A stretch of DNA of 64,000 nt, from contig CM055312.2 in the NCBI GenBank assembly GCA_029255685.2, positions 51,060,202 through 51,124,201 of the forward strand, given 5' to 3'. The position numbers and the translations under genes were made by a program. The notes under the pieces are model-generated. The model did no database searches. It was not told where the DNA came from and worked only from the letters and a program-made list of their open reading frames with translations. This document shows, piece after piece, positions 1 through 10,484 of this stretch (positions are counted from its first letter, which is position 1; each line of letters starts with the position of its first letter). The stretch comes from Silene conica (Eukaryota; Streptophyta; Magnoliopsida; Caryophyllales; Caryophyllaceae).

Positions 1-240
1 CTCAGTTCAGGAAACAGGAAATCCCACATATGGAAAGCAAAAATGGCAGTATTCAATGCCTTTCAATACCACATATGGACTCAAAGAAATGGTGCCAGGA
101 TCCACGAATGCATCATCAGGTCTGAATTTGTTGCTGGCAACATAGAAAGGGAGATCAAGAGTAGACTGCAAAGCAAAATAGAAAAGACAGGAGATCAAAA
201 TTGTACTGATTGGTTTCAAAGTCATATGTCAAAGATGTAA
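1..240 (+). pseudogene. LINE reverse transcriptase C-terminus (5' end outside window)
   Basis: The frame is open from base 1 to the TAA at 238-240, giving about 79 residues of the C-terminal tail of a plant non-LTR retrotransposon ORF2. The segment 'AFQYHIWTQRN' around residues 20-30 matches the xxxYxIWxERN signature that follows the reverse transcriptase in plant LINEs (zf-RVT region). The Met at base 43 is internal, not a start. A 3' UTR and poly(A) follow. Catalytic domains would lie left of the window. Family assignment is confident; whether the full copy was active cannot be judged. Confidence 0.75.
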
Positions 241-314
241 TGCTTGTAAGGGGGCTTGAACCCCTTACCTTCCTTTAATTTTGTCCATGATATATAATAT
301 ACTCACATTTCACC
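241..314 (+). mobile_element. LINE 3' UTR and poly(A) tail
   Basis: The 3' UTR ends with TATAATATACTCACATTT followed by ACC and an A-run at about 307-314. The same terminal sequence appears inverted at 2900-2935 in a second copy, so this is the family's 3' end. To the right the sequence changes abruptly to copia leader, so the LINE is inserted in Copia-A. Its target duplication cannot be checked because the 5' end is outside the window. Confidence 0.7.
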
Positions 315-1677
315 AAAAAAAAGGAAAATGGCCAAATGAGTCGATAGAAATTCAAAAATTCAAAATTTAAAATTTAAAATTTTGAACATTCTGGAAGTTT
401 CTAAAATTTCAGAATTTAATAAAATGACCTCATGCAAAAGAATTAGTTCATTTCTTAAATAAATCGTACAAAAATGAGTTTTTATGTCTAAAGATCCAAT
501 TTAATTATAAAAACTTGCAATAAAATTGCTATAAATCTTTAGACATCCTAAAATACCTTTTAGAATCTGGAAATGACCAAAAATTTCAGGCCAAACTCGA
601 ATTTTAATTTTCATGACTCTAAATTACAATTATTAACAATTATCTCATAAAAATTAATAATTATAAAATCAGAAACTTTTGGATATCCAACTTTTGGAAC
701 TGATGTACCTATCATATAAGACATCTATGGGTCAAATTTTATGCCATAATTTTAAGAGTAACTATTTTTAACACAATTAGTTACTATTTAGTCGATTTTA
801 ACCATTAAAATCATAAATCATATATTACAAGAGAATAAATTCTCAACATATATATACATTCTGTACATATTCCATGTGACATTGTGTAAAAATGTTCTGG
901 CAAAATTTGAACTCTAACTACTAAAGTCGAATTTAGTCACTATTAATACGATTTTTACTCTAAAAATTATTAATCATGCAAAAGTAGTCCGAAAAATCTG
1001 AACATTTTTGTAGGCACTTTAAATTTTGCATGTGACATCTCATAATTCTCAACATCTATATACATTCTGTACATATTCCATGTGACATTGTGTAAAAATG
1101 TTATGGCAAAATTCGAACTCTAACTATTAAAGTCGAATTTAGTCACTATTAATACGATTTTTACTCAAAAAATTATTAATCATGCAAAAGTAGTCCGAAA
1201 AATCTGAATATTTTTGTAGGCACTTTAAATATTGCATGTGACATCTCATAAAATTTTCAAGTTCAGATTCGAAATATAATCTTATATACCCATTTTTACT
1301 CACATTATGACATTTTATTCATAAAATTCATAATCCATGCATAATAACTTAATTTGTTACGAAAATTTTTATACAACATATAAAATATGCATGTGAGAAC
1401 ATATCAAAAAATCTAGGCCAGAAACTAAGTTTAACTATTTTTCCCATTAATTGATGTTTAAAACCGATTTAAACTTCAAAAATATACAAATAAATATAAT
1501 ATGAACAATAAAAATCCATAAAATTATTTTTATGTACTAAACCCATTTTAGGATCATAAAATTTAACACGCAAAATTATTTTGTGATTTATCATCATAAA
1601 ACACAAAAAATTCGAAATGCATGTGTTAATCTCATTAACACAAACATGAATCCTGTCATGCATGCAACAACCGTAAT
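315..1677 (-). mobile_element. Copia-A untranslated leader (noncoding)
   Basis: This AT-rich stretch has no credible ORF. The block at about 340-430 (repeated AAAATTCAAAATT-type words followed by TTTCAGAA) resembles the leader of Copia-C at about 39340-39440 and of Copia-D at about 57900-58000. It lies between a degenerate primer-binding site at 1678 and the LINE at the left edge, as expected for a minus-strand element's 5' leader. Two near-identical blocks of about 150 bp (about 840-1030 and 1035-1240) form an internal direct duplication. No gag is visible; it would lie left of the window. Confidence 0.6.
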
Positions 1678-1689
1678 ACTCTAATACCA
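1678..1689 (-). other. Degenerate tRNA-iMet primer-binding site, Copia-A
   Basis: On the minus strand this reads TGGTATTAGAGT, two mismatches from TGGTATCAGAGC, the site complementary to the 3' end of plant initiator tRNA-Met. It sits 2 bp from the LTR edge, the same spacing as in Copia-C and Copia-D. The mismatches suggest age. Confidence 0.6.
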
Positions 1690-2879
1690 CTTGTTAGAAA
1701 TCATATTTCAGATTATTAGCTCATATCTCATATGAGTTTAATTTGTTTAAGTTTAATCATTAAAACTTAACTAGATCTTATGCATGCATGATGATTACAT
1801 AAGATGGATGAATGTCCTTACATTGATTTTAAAAGGTTTATACTCAATAATCACCTATTAATGACTCTTCAAAAACCGAAATACCCTTAGTAACGATTTA
1901 TATTAAAACCGTCTCCAAAAGCTCTTATCAAGGACCAGATCTCAAACTAAAATCAATTTTGTTACTAGAAAATTGATATTAGTATACTAGAAATAATAAT
2001 AATATTACTCTTAATATTATTAGTATATAAAATGATTTATTTCACTTAGAAAACTATTTTCTAAGAAAAATGAGAATGAGATGTTTGTAAGATGTGTGTT
2101 GTGAACAAGCAACCAACATCAAGACTAACTCTTATGTAGTGTGTAATGTAGTGTATTTAAGAGCAAAAATGAACTCTTTAGCTCATGTTTTTGCCGGCTA
2201 TGACAAAGCCCCAAGGGGTCAATGCATGCCTTCTTCTTCTTACACAAAATCATGCAAAATTTCTTACAAGTCTTTATGTGTAAGACACATAATGATTATG
2301 TGTAAATTTACACACAATCACAACACACATATGCTCATACACGGTCCAAATGGGATCTAAATGGAATCCATTTTATCTTTGTCAATTGTGTTAATTTGTA
2401 TCATGTCACACATGTCTCATAACACATGAACCAAATTTTTAATTATGCAATTTTAACTCTTTAAAATTCATAATCTACAAATTCATTACATTTAAATGAT
2501 CCCTCTAGTAATTCAAAATTACTATCTTATAAAAATGTAATATCATAATTTTATTACAACTATTTGTAATTTTATGATCGACCGTCTTCATTCTCGATTT
2601 AATCGTTTAATCTTTTCCAAAACGATTAAATAATACCGAGTAATAAAACGATTTTTATTACTTCGACCATTATTAATACAATCCCATTATAATAATATTT
2701 GTCACGTAAATCTTCTCCAAGTTTCTAGTTATTAATTAACTCGTATCCAATACAATTAATTAAATATTCTATTGAGATGGAATTCCATAAAGATATGACC
2801 ACCATCATATGACGATAATGTCAAACTCTAAACGGCCAATCATTATCGATAAATGTTGATCAGTCGACTTTTAAAAGAG

Positions 2880-2899
2880 TAACATTCCCAATTGTGTTT
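2880..2899. repeat. Target-site duplication of LINE fragment (left copy)
   Basis: This 20-bp sequence begins TAACATTCCC and is repeated exactly at 3112-3131 on the other side of the LINE fragment. Confidence 0.85.
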
Positions 2900-3111
2900 T
2901 TTTTTGGTAAAATGTGAGTATATTATATAAGGGGCTAAAAGATGGGTAATTACAAAGTGGTTACGGGATCAAAACCCCATCCGTACAATTAAACTGAACT
3001 CATACTGCAGACAAAAGCTACTATATTAAAAACACAAGTCTACGAGCCTATCTTTTGTTTGGTCCGTGTGATGCCATCCTCTTCAATTCGACTTGCCAGT
3101 CTCTCTGGTCT
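2900..3111 (-). mobile_element. 5'-truncated LINE insertion with 20-bp target duplication
   Basis: Read on the minus strand, this holds the last roughly 20 codons of a LINE ORF (ending ...ERLASRIEEDG...), a 3' UTR and a poly(A) seen as a T-run at about 2900. The 20 bases at 2880-2899 are repeated exactly at 3112-3131. A long target-site duplication, a poly(A) and extreme 5' truncation are classic products of target-primed reverse transcription. It belongs to the same LINE family as the copy at 1-314. Confidence 0.88.
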
Positions 3112-3131
3112 TAACATTCCCAATTGTGTTT
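3112..3131. repeat. Target-site duplication of LINE fragment (right copy)
   Basis: Exact repeat of 2880-2899. After it the Copia-A LTR sequence resumes. Confidence 0.85.
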
Positions 3132-3189
3132 CATTCAAATGAGATTTAAATATGTCAACGCATTATTGTCGAGGACACAACCTCCAACA

Positions 3190-3763
3190 TAATGGTGAAA
3201 AAGAAAAAGTTGAGATGGAAGAAACAAGTGAGTGTGGAGAAGGCTTTATTGAAAAGAGAGTTTGTGAGTTCTTGAGAAAGATCACAATGAGAGACCCTCA
3301 TAGTGAGGAACTCATGAAGCTTGTTAAGGAGGTGGAAGCCACAATCCCCTCAAAAGAAAAAGAAAGAGAAGTGGATAGAATTGAGTTGACCGCCAAAAAG
3401 ACTTCGCATAATTTACCCATCAAACTCGGAGATCCAGATAGCTTCTTGATAAGTTGCTTGATTGAAGGTAAAAAGATTGAACATGCCTTGTGTGAGTTAG
3501 GAGCAAGTCTTAGCGTCATACTGCTAGCCATGGCCAATAAGTTAGACATCAAGAATTTATCTCCCACAACAACTTCTATCACTCATGCCAATGGTACCGT
3601 GAAACTTCTTCTTGGTGTCCTTGAAGATGGAATTGTCAAGGTGGGAAGTCTATCCATCCCCACCGACTTCTTGTTATTGGACATCCACGTCGATAGTAGC
3701 TCGTTTGTCATACTTGGTAAGCCATTCTTGGCTACCGTGGGAGCTAGAATTGATTTGAGATGA
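3190..3763 (+). pseudogene. Ath-1 gag-pro fragment: Athila/Tat-type aspartic protease
   Basis: The frame is open from the Copia-A LTR edge to the TGA at 3761-3763; the apparent ATG at 3152 lies in the LTR and is not real. The protein has an acidic/basic linker, then a retropepsin fold with 'CELGASLSVI' at the position of the CDLGASxSVMP active-site block of Athila/Tat proteases, and 'VILGKPFLATVGARID' matching the ILGRPFL motif near the C-terminus. The usual catalytic Asp before LGAS is Glu here, so the enzyme is probably inactive. Gag is cut off on the left by Copia-A. The best homologue in this window is the Ath-3 protease at 52542-53432. Confidence 0.75.
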
Positions 3764-4427
3764 GGAAGGTTGACATTCCAAGTAGGAGAATGAAGAGGTA
3801 GCCGAGTTTAAGCTACCGGAAGCTTCTGGTAGGCGTTATCAAGAGGGAGTGGGAAGTGTTAACATGATAGCTTGTGCCATAGTGAATGATACCCCTACGA
3901 AGGTGGATGAAAATGGGTCATTGAAAACATTGGCCTTGAAGATGAAAAGTTGTTTGTTGAGAACAAAAGGGATGGGGAAGAAGTTCGAGAAAAGATGAGT
4001 TCAAGCGGTTTCTTCAAAGACCCCGATGTTTGAGGAGGCGAATTAAAGAATTTTCTTGTTGAAAAAGGATTTGAAAATCAAAGATTGATGTCATGCGAGT
4101 TAGAAATCGTTCGTGATAGCGAGGTTGAAATTTCGGCCGAGGCCTTTGACCTTTTTCTAAGATCTTTTTCTAGCATGGACGGGGTCTCCGACATCAACAA
4201 TTGAAGATTGATCATGGAAGGTTTGGTGGAGTCACTAAATAACCACCATTTGTAAGTATTTAGTTTTTGTTTTGCATGTAAATTGCATTGTTAGTTTGCA
4301 TGTGGGATAATTTGCATAATGATGGACTTGTTTTGGTTGACTATGAGCATGGTAGACTTGTGGTGGTGAGTGCGAAATAGGCTTGCGCATGCATAATTCG
4401 AAGTAGCAAACTCGGTTTATTGTAAAT
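3764..4427 (+). mobile_element. Ath-1 degenerate post-protease region
   Basis: Short frame-shifted pieces follow the protease (for example coding-like sequence at 3790-4000), with no open frame over 60 codons on the plus strand and no recognizable reverse transcriptase motif. It ends where Ath-2 begins at 4428. I read it as decayed internal sequence of Ath-1. Confidence 0.5.
4423..4427. repeat. Target-site duplication of Ath-2 (left)
   Basis: TAAAT directly before the LTR end TGATACCCG, repeated at 21705-21709 directly after the opposite end ...CGCATCA. Confidence 0.75.
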
Positions 4428-5021
4428 TGATACCCGTCGCTGAGGGTACCAAAGATAAAATTTATAATTCCTAAAAGGTAACTATAGATAGTGAAAGTCA
4501 GGGTCGAACCACAAGGAGGTGGGGAGTGTTTATTGTTTAGAGTCAATGTAAAGGTAACAAGTTGGGGGTTTGATTGATTTGGTTTGATGCTAGGTCTAAA
4601 TATAAAGACAGAAAAAAGACGAAAATTAAGATAAGGATAAACTATAGTTAAACGAATGCTAGGATGTTCGGGTAGTAAAAAGCTACGATGGTATAAATCC
4701 TAAGTCAACATGTATTGCAGTCGCGTAAGGGGTGTAACATATCCTTTCGGTCTATGATACCTAATAGCTCCTTTCGGCCTATGCTATTAGTTCCTAGGTC
4801 TCACAAATATTGGGTGTCAACAATAAGGGTGATTCCTAAATTCTAGGTTACATACCTTTTAGTCTTAAATAACCTAGCCGTCTTAAAGCGTTAACCAATG
4901 CCCTTCCCGTATCTTTCAACCTTGGGTAAGTCATTACTAACATCCTATAAGTCTCCTTTCAGTCTCATTATAGGGTATTATAATTAACGAAGCAAAACGA
5001 ACTGAAAACATGCGCGAGGTC

Positions 5022-5096
5022 AGTCGACCGACCAGCTAACCCAGTCGGCCGACCAACTACCTCAGTCGACCGACCAGTTAAGCTGGTCGGTCGACC
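5022..5096. repeat. Four 12-bp SalI-type palindromic motifs at exact 21-bp spacing
   Basis: AGTCGACCGACC at 5022, AGTCGGCCGACC at 5043, AGTCGACCGACC at 5064 and GGTCGGTCGACC at 5085. All three steps are 21 bp while the spacer sequences differ. Confidence 0.9.
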
Positions 5097-5623
5097 AGAA
5101 GTCTGCTACAGGTCGATTCAGGTGTTATACCATCTACGCAAATTACTCCCTACATCTAACATATGCAATTAGCTACTCATAACTATGATAATAACGATAA
5201 TAACAGTAATAAAAACAGAATCATAGCGAACATCAATCTAAACATATGATAACAATGAGGGCTTTGGGATTCTATACTAAACCGGATGCTAATAATTCTA
5301 TAAAGATTACAATACCAAAACTGAAATCAAAGGAGAATTACCGAATAAGGATTAGGGCAGAAAGAAAGAAACTTTATTGAATCCGCGTGGAAAGATTGAA
5401 TGTATACTAAGAACAATGCTAAAACTAGAGAGACTAAAACAAAAATTAGTAAATTATTATTGTAAGATTTAAGAGCTAAGAACTTGTATCTGATGAAAGA
5501 CTAGATGCTAAGATGATGATTAAGCCCTAATCCCGAGGTCTTCTTAAGTAGGCGTTTACAAGGGCAATTATCATTAACCTAATCCGTATATGGGCTTTGC
5601 GGAGATTTCTGGAACTGCGACTT

Positions 5624-5656
5624 GGTCGACCGACCAAGTGATGCGGTCGGTCGACC
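5624..5656. repeat. Paired 12-bp motif, 21-bp spacing
   Basis: GGTCGACCGACC at 5624 and its reverse complement GGTCGGTCGACC at 5645. A second inverted pair lies at 5725 and 5746, again 21 bp apart. Confidence 0.9.
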
Positions 5657-6035
5657 GGTTATCGGGCCTTAGTGGACTTCAGTCTTCGTAAGTTGAATTC
5701 TGGGTTTGAGATAACAAGTGTTTTGGTCGACCGACCAGGGTAGTCGGTCGGTCGACCGGTTTTCCTGTGTGTCAGCCTTGAATTCGTCTCAATTTGATCT
5801 TTTGGTCCTCGGTTTGCGCTTTAGGTTGTTTCTTCCTCGTTCCTTGAATTGGTTATGTAAAAATCCCGAGGGTAGCAATTTGGTATAAAATCGCCTCTTT
5901 TCCGCATAATTCTGCAAAAGAGCATAAAAATACGAAAGTAGATAATTGTTGGGAAATAAAGGCTAAAACATCATAAATGAGCGCTAAAATGCGTGTAAAA
6001 ATAGATGTAAAACATCATAAAATAGACACGCAACA

Positions 6036-8243
6036 AATTCCCAAAACCAAACCTTGCTTGCCCTCAAGAAAGAATTAGACTCGATCTTAAACTAATGGAA
6101 CGATTTCAATCTCAGAGCGAAATTTACATGTAAGCCTAAACCAATGCCAAGTATCAAAATGAGAAAGTACTCAAATCATGCAAACGAGTTATGGGGTTGT
6201 CAAACTTGCAAAACTAATGACAATAGAGACATTATACCATGGACTCTCGCGGGTCGCTCAAATCACACAATAAGCATAGCGTGAGTGTATGTAGAAGATA
6301 GAAAGAAGTATATTGTAAAGACGCTCACCTAACTTCGACCCATGAAAACATGCCTGCAATCTAACATGAAAAAGAATTCTACAACCATGTAAAAACATAC
6401 TCATTAAGTGACTCGGATACATGCAATTGAGGTAATGAAGAATATGTGAGGCGAAAGGTAAAAGAGGTTAAGATGCTTTTGGACAAGTGAGGTTAGTAGC
6501 CAAGCTAGTAAAACCGAGTTCCAACAACATGTTTCACGACTTCCAACATTAATAAAGTGATATATTTGTAGCACAACTCTCACAATATATAAAAGAAAGG
6601 ACTCCCAAATATTTTGAATGAAGTACGAAAGTGATAAAATGTAAAAGAAAGGATTTTTCAGAACGAATTTTAACTTCTGTTTCTGTCAGTTGGTCGACCG
6701 ACCAATAGGGACGGTCGGTCGACTGACTTGCAGGTTTCTTTTGATTTTTTTCGTTTTTCTTTCTTTCTTTTTCTTTCTTTTTCTATTTTTTTTTTCCTTT
6801 TTTTTCCTTTCTTTCTTTTTTTTCCTTTCCTTCTTTTCCTTTCCTTTCTCTTTTTGCTCAAGGTGACATATAAACCAAAATGCCTCAAAAAAGTATTCCA
6901 ATGACCACAAATACTAGCTTGGAAGGGTAGGCTAAGTATAGGATGTAGTTTTGGGGGATAGAAAGGCAATTTTGGCTATGTAGGGCTTATGGGTAAATAA
7001 GAGGAAATGGGTCTCAAATGCACGTACCAAGACTTCACAAAACGAGATAGTAAACAAGTATATAGCAATTCATGTTCATGTTTATGCATATTGATGTAAC
7101 ATGTTCCAAAGGGAGTACTACTCACACCCTAGACAACTGGTTTAAGAATGAAACCAGGAATAAAGCTCTAAAACTCAAAATGTAAAGTAGATTGCCAAGG
7201 TATAAGTCAAGTCTTAAGAAACACAAGTTGACAACAACTCGTAGGTATGCATATGACTCTTATACTAAAACAAGTTGACAAGGCATGGCAAAGGCATAAA
7301 CATATAAGATAGCAAGGCTCATCATTGAAATACTCTCGTTCCGACTCGACCTAAATGCTAAAATAAACGTGAATTGTTTTGAAATTTTTCTATTTTTTTG
7401 GATTTTTCTTTTGTATATGCAAGGAAAAATAAAGAAAAGAACGAATGCAATACAGAAATGCAATAAACGTGTGGCAAAATGCAATGAAATAAATGCATGC
7501 GACATAAAACCCTTCCCCAAACCAAATCGCACAATGTCCCCATTGTGCATTAGCATAAGCAAAGGTTATATAAAAAACACATAAAAGGAAAAACAAAGGG
7601 AAAACAAGGAAAGAACTCACAAGATTAAGCGCAATGGAAACCTCCCCAAACCAGCGGGAGCTTAGGAGGTTTCGTTGGCCAGAAGTGCCACTCCAAGGAC
7701 CTGAAAAAGGAAACACAAAGATAAACCCTTTTCGGGAACTAACGGTGTTTTGGGTGATAATGTTAGCTCAACGGTTTGAAAATGAGAAGGAAAATGAAAG
7801 CATAAAAGAAAGAGTAAGGAGAAAAATTCCCTAATCGTGCTTGCACGCTTTCCGAGGTAAATACGAACAGGCTGTAGCAGCTACAGTGGTCGACCGACCA
7901 CATCACCTGGTCGACCGACCAAGTGACAGATAGCAGTGACTACTGGGTTGCAGTGATCTGGTCGACCGACTGATGCTTCTGGTCGGTCGATCGCACTTCC
8001 TGTGCAGCGTTCTTTTGCTTCTCAGAATTAACTCGTTTTGACCAAGTTAATTCTCCCTCAAACCTGTAAAACAGTATATACGCGCCCAAAACATGCGTAA
8101 AATCCACAGTACCAAGTCTAATTGTCTTTAACAAAACAACAAAAGCGAAATTGTCTCAAGTCTAAAGCAAAAAAAGGAAAACTAAAAGTCTTAACGGAAA
8201 ACAGAAAATTGTCTTAAAAACATAAACGAGCAAAAAGGAGAAG
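6036..8243 (-). mobile_element. Ath-2 internal 3' noncoding region
   Basis: The region starts next to the LTR with a purine-rich tract on the minus strand (...TTTGGTTTTGGGAATT), a plausible polypurine tract. It is homologous to 50519-52541 of Ath-3. It contains a pyrimidine-rich low-complexity run at about 6744-6850 and paired 12-bp motifs at 6692/6713, 7888/7909 and 7960/7981. Open frames in it are low-complexity or antisense and I do not call a gene. Confidence 0.7.
6744..6850. repeat. Low-complexity pyrimidine tract
   Basis: Runs of T with scattered C (TTTCTTTCTTTTTC pattern) over about 100 bp; the equivalent Ath-3 position is about 51220-51305. Lysine-rich minus-strand frames here are produced by this composition. 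Confidence 0.85.
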
Positions 8244-9092
8244 TTATTCGTGAAGGATGTAGAGTCTCTTTGACCACGGGTTCTGACTACATGCTACCTC
8301 TTCAGCTATGGTGATTTGGGTAGACAAGATCCTTTCTACCGTGTAGATAGATGGGTCATCATTCTTAGCCCTATCCTTCCATCTTCCGGGGTCGTCAGCT
8401 CCCAAGTCCTGGGCTGACACATTCCTCGGTCTCTTCTTGCTTGGGCTCCTCACTTCAGCCAAATGATCACTTGCTTGAGTGATCTCGTTCTCTACATCAT
8501 TTGATCGAGTAAGTGGTACTACTCGATCGAGAACATCTCTCTTCCTACCGCCTATAGACTCAATCCCTAATGTTGCAACTTTTGGAACATCCCAATCAGC
8601 CTCCTGACCAAGAGATTCACCTGCACATGTCTCAAAACACATCAAAGCCTCCGAAGGATCCTTTGTAAAGGATCCCTGTACATAACATTCACTAATATTA
8701 TAAAGAACATCAGAAATGTTAACAAATGAATCCTGCACAAAACAAGGTTCATTAACCGAAGGTTCAAACGTATCAGAAACATGTTCATTACTAACACCTA
8801 AAAATATAGGTTGGTCAGTCAAGGGATGAATTTCTAACTCATCAGCTGTATCCAAGTCAGTGTCATCAACAGGGAGGGAAAGAGAATCAAGTAACCTATC
8901 ATACTCATCCTCATCAAGAATGAGTGAATCTTCAGCAACGGGAGTGATAGGATCACTCTCGACAGAAGAATCCGGGTAACTAAAATTAGCGCTCTCATAC
9001 CTCTCTGTATCTCCACTGGCTCGGATTAGTTTTTTAAGAAGCTCCCATTGCTTCTCATGAGGTAGGTCAAGAAAATCCCATCCACAATTTCC
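8244..9092 (-). CDS. Ath-2 acidic ORF of unknown function (5' end lost)
   Basis: The minus-strand frame is open from just after a TAG at 9093-9095 down to the stop at 8244, 282 codons; there is no convincing ATG, so it is probably the C-terminal part of a longer polyprotein. It begins 'CGWDFLDLPHEKQWELL', continues with a strongly acidic Ser/Asp/Glu stretch, then a basic segment ('SPSKKRPRNVS') and ends near 'ACSQNPWSKRLYILHE'. This last piece aligns with the C-terminus of the Ath-3 protease ORF ('ACRQKPWSDIFRIFSG'), placing it at the same point of the element. No protease, zinc knuckle or other domain is recognized. Tek-LARD cuts the element off at 9124. Function unknown. Confidence 0.5.
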   Translation of the reverse strand, partial: GNCGWDFLDLPHEKQWELLKKLIRASGDTERYESANFSYPDSSVESDPITPVAEDSLILDEDEYDRLLDSLSLPVDDTDLDTADELEIHPLTDQPIFLGVSNEHVSDTFEPSVNEPCFVQDSFVNISDVLYNISECYVQGSFTKDPSEALMCFETCAGESLGQEADWDVPKVATLGIESIGGRKRDVLDRVVPLTRSNDVENEITQASDHLAEVRSPSKKRPRNVSAQDLGADDPGRWKDRAKNDDPSIYTVERILSTQITIAEEVACSQNPWSKRLYILHE

Positions 9093-9123
9093 CTAATTTC
9101 GATCAAGGTTTTACCAGTAACTC

Positions 9124-10420
9124 TGTAACACCCCCATTTATTTAAGAGCCTTTAGCAAGACATTCTCAAATAAATAGAGTTGTTACCATCTCGGAATGTC
9201 CGAGGTAGTGAATAACAAACTAAAACAACCAAAGTACTTTATTTAAAACTGATAAAATTTGAACTTGGTTATTACAGTTACTACTTAACGGAAAAGAAAA
9301 ATACAACTGACGACTTCTCTAGATGTGTTATAATTCTAAGTCGGTCCCAAGTATGCATCTCACATTCCTGCCCCAGCTCCTAGCTCATCTGTTTCTGATC
9401 TGTAGAATCTACTCCCCATTCCGGATCATCGTAGGTGTACACGAATACACTGTCAACCTCGCGGTTGAGTAGGATAACACAATAATTGTAATGCAACAGA
9501 TAAATGATATGCAAATGCCATGATATGCTCGAGCTCAATCACAATCTCAATCTCAAACTCATACCCAAAACACCAATCTCAAACCCGAAACACCAAGCCA
9601 TACCGAACCTCCCGGCAGACTATAATCGGTCGTCACCGAACACAAGCTCAATAGCTGATAAGACACCAGGCCTGGTCTGTAGAACCACCCTGGGCTTTAT
9701 ATCAAATCAATATCCATTCCGTAACTTTCTCAGTAACCAATGCATATGTCATGCTCATGAATGCAACAATACTCTTAGTCAATAATGCTATTAAATCATG
9801 AAATGCTCATGCCAATAATAATAATAATCAACACTCAATCCAACCAATATCATTCTCATATTACTCATGCTCAGCATCCATAACACACAATCCAACAACC
9901 ATTCATAACACATCATAAAATATAGTGTCAGTGTATCCTACCTGGATAGCAATATAGTCCAATAGCAAGCCAGCGAGTAAAACGAATAATGCCACTTGAA
10001 AATCGTCACCTAACAATATAATATATGAAATCACTAACTAATACAATTACGTACACAATATAATATATCAATCATTCCAATTAATATATTAAGCATAACG
10101 AGATTAATTATATTAGGTACGACTTAGTCAATTAACTTAATTAGTCGATCAATTTAAGTATGTGATTGATTAAAATTACTGTCACAAACGATATAAACAA
10201 ATTAACTACTCTAGTTAAACCAATAAGAATATCAAAACATTGACTACTCAAATATTAACAATAACCATCATATAATTATTATCAAACTACTAATAAACTT
10301 TTACTAATAGTAATACTAATACTAACAACAACAACAACAACAAGGATAATAGTACTAATACCATTAATTATAATAACAATACCAACAATAATAATCCTAA
10401 TAATAATAATAATAATGATG

Positions 10421-10484
<64 letters not shown>

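Larger units (their letters stand above)
1692..3189 (-). mobile_element. Copia-A LTR, interrupted by a LINE fragment
   Basis: The LTR runs from TGTTAGAAATC at 1692 to TCCAACA at 3189. After removing the 232-bp LINE fragment plus one target duplication it is about 1266 bp, the same as the Copia-B and Copia-C LTRs (1256-1266 bp). The end GTCGAGGACACAACCTCCAACA resembles the GAGGACACATTTCCCAACA end of Copia-C, and the block around 2800-2870 (ACGATAATGTCAAACTCTA...) is shared by all four copia LTRs. It is more diverged than the others. It is the 5' LTR of a minus-strand element. Confidence 0.75.
4428..6035 (-). mobile_element. Ath-2 3' LTR
   Basis: A 1608-bp LTR with left edge TGATACCCGTCGCTGAGGG and right edge ...GACACGCAACA. 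It is homologous along its length to the Ath-3 LTRs (48948-50518 and 55538-57107). The element reads on the minus strand, so this is its 3' LTR. It contains three clusters of the GGTCGGTCGACC motif (5022-5096, 5624-5656, 5725-5757), all with 21-bp start-to-start spacing. Terminal ends are TG...CA on the minus strand. Confidence 0.85.

Noticed and set aside
3298-3582. Minus-strand 94-codon ORF over the Ath-1 protease
   Set aside because: Shadow of the plus-strand protease frame, which has clear family motifs.
5022-5096. Regular short repeats considered as a CRISPR array
   Set aside because: Plant retrotransposon context, 12-bp repeats with 9-bp spacers, mixed orientation and no cas genes.
6670-6969. 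Lysine-rich minus-strand ORFs
   Set aside because: Composition artefact of the pyrimidine tract; the corresponding Ath-3 tract gives different frames.
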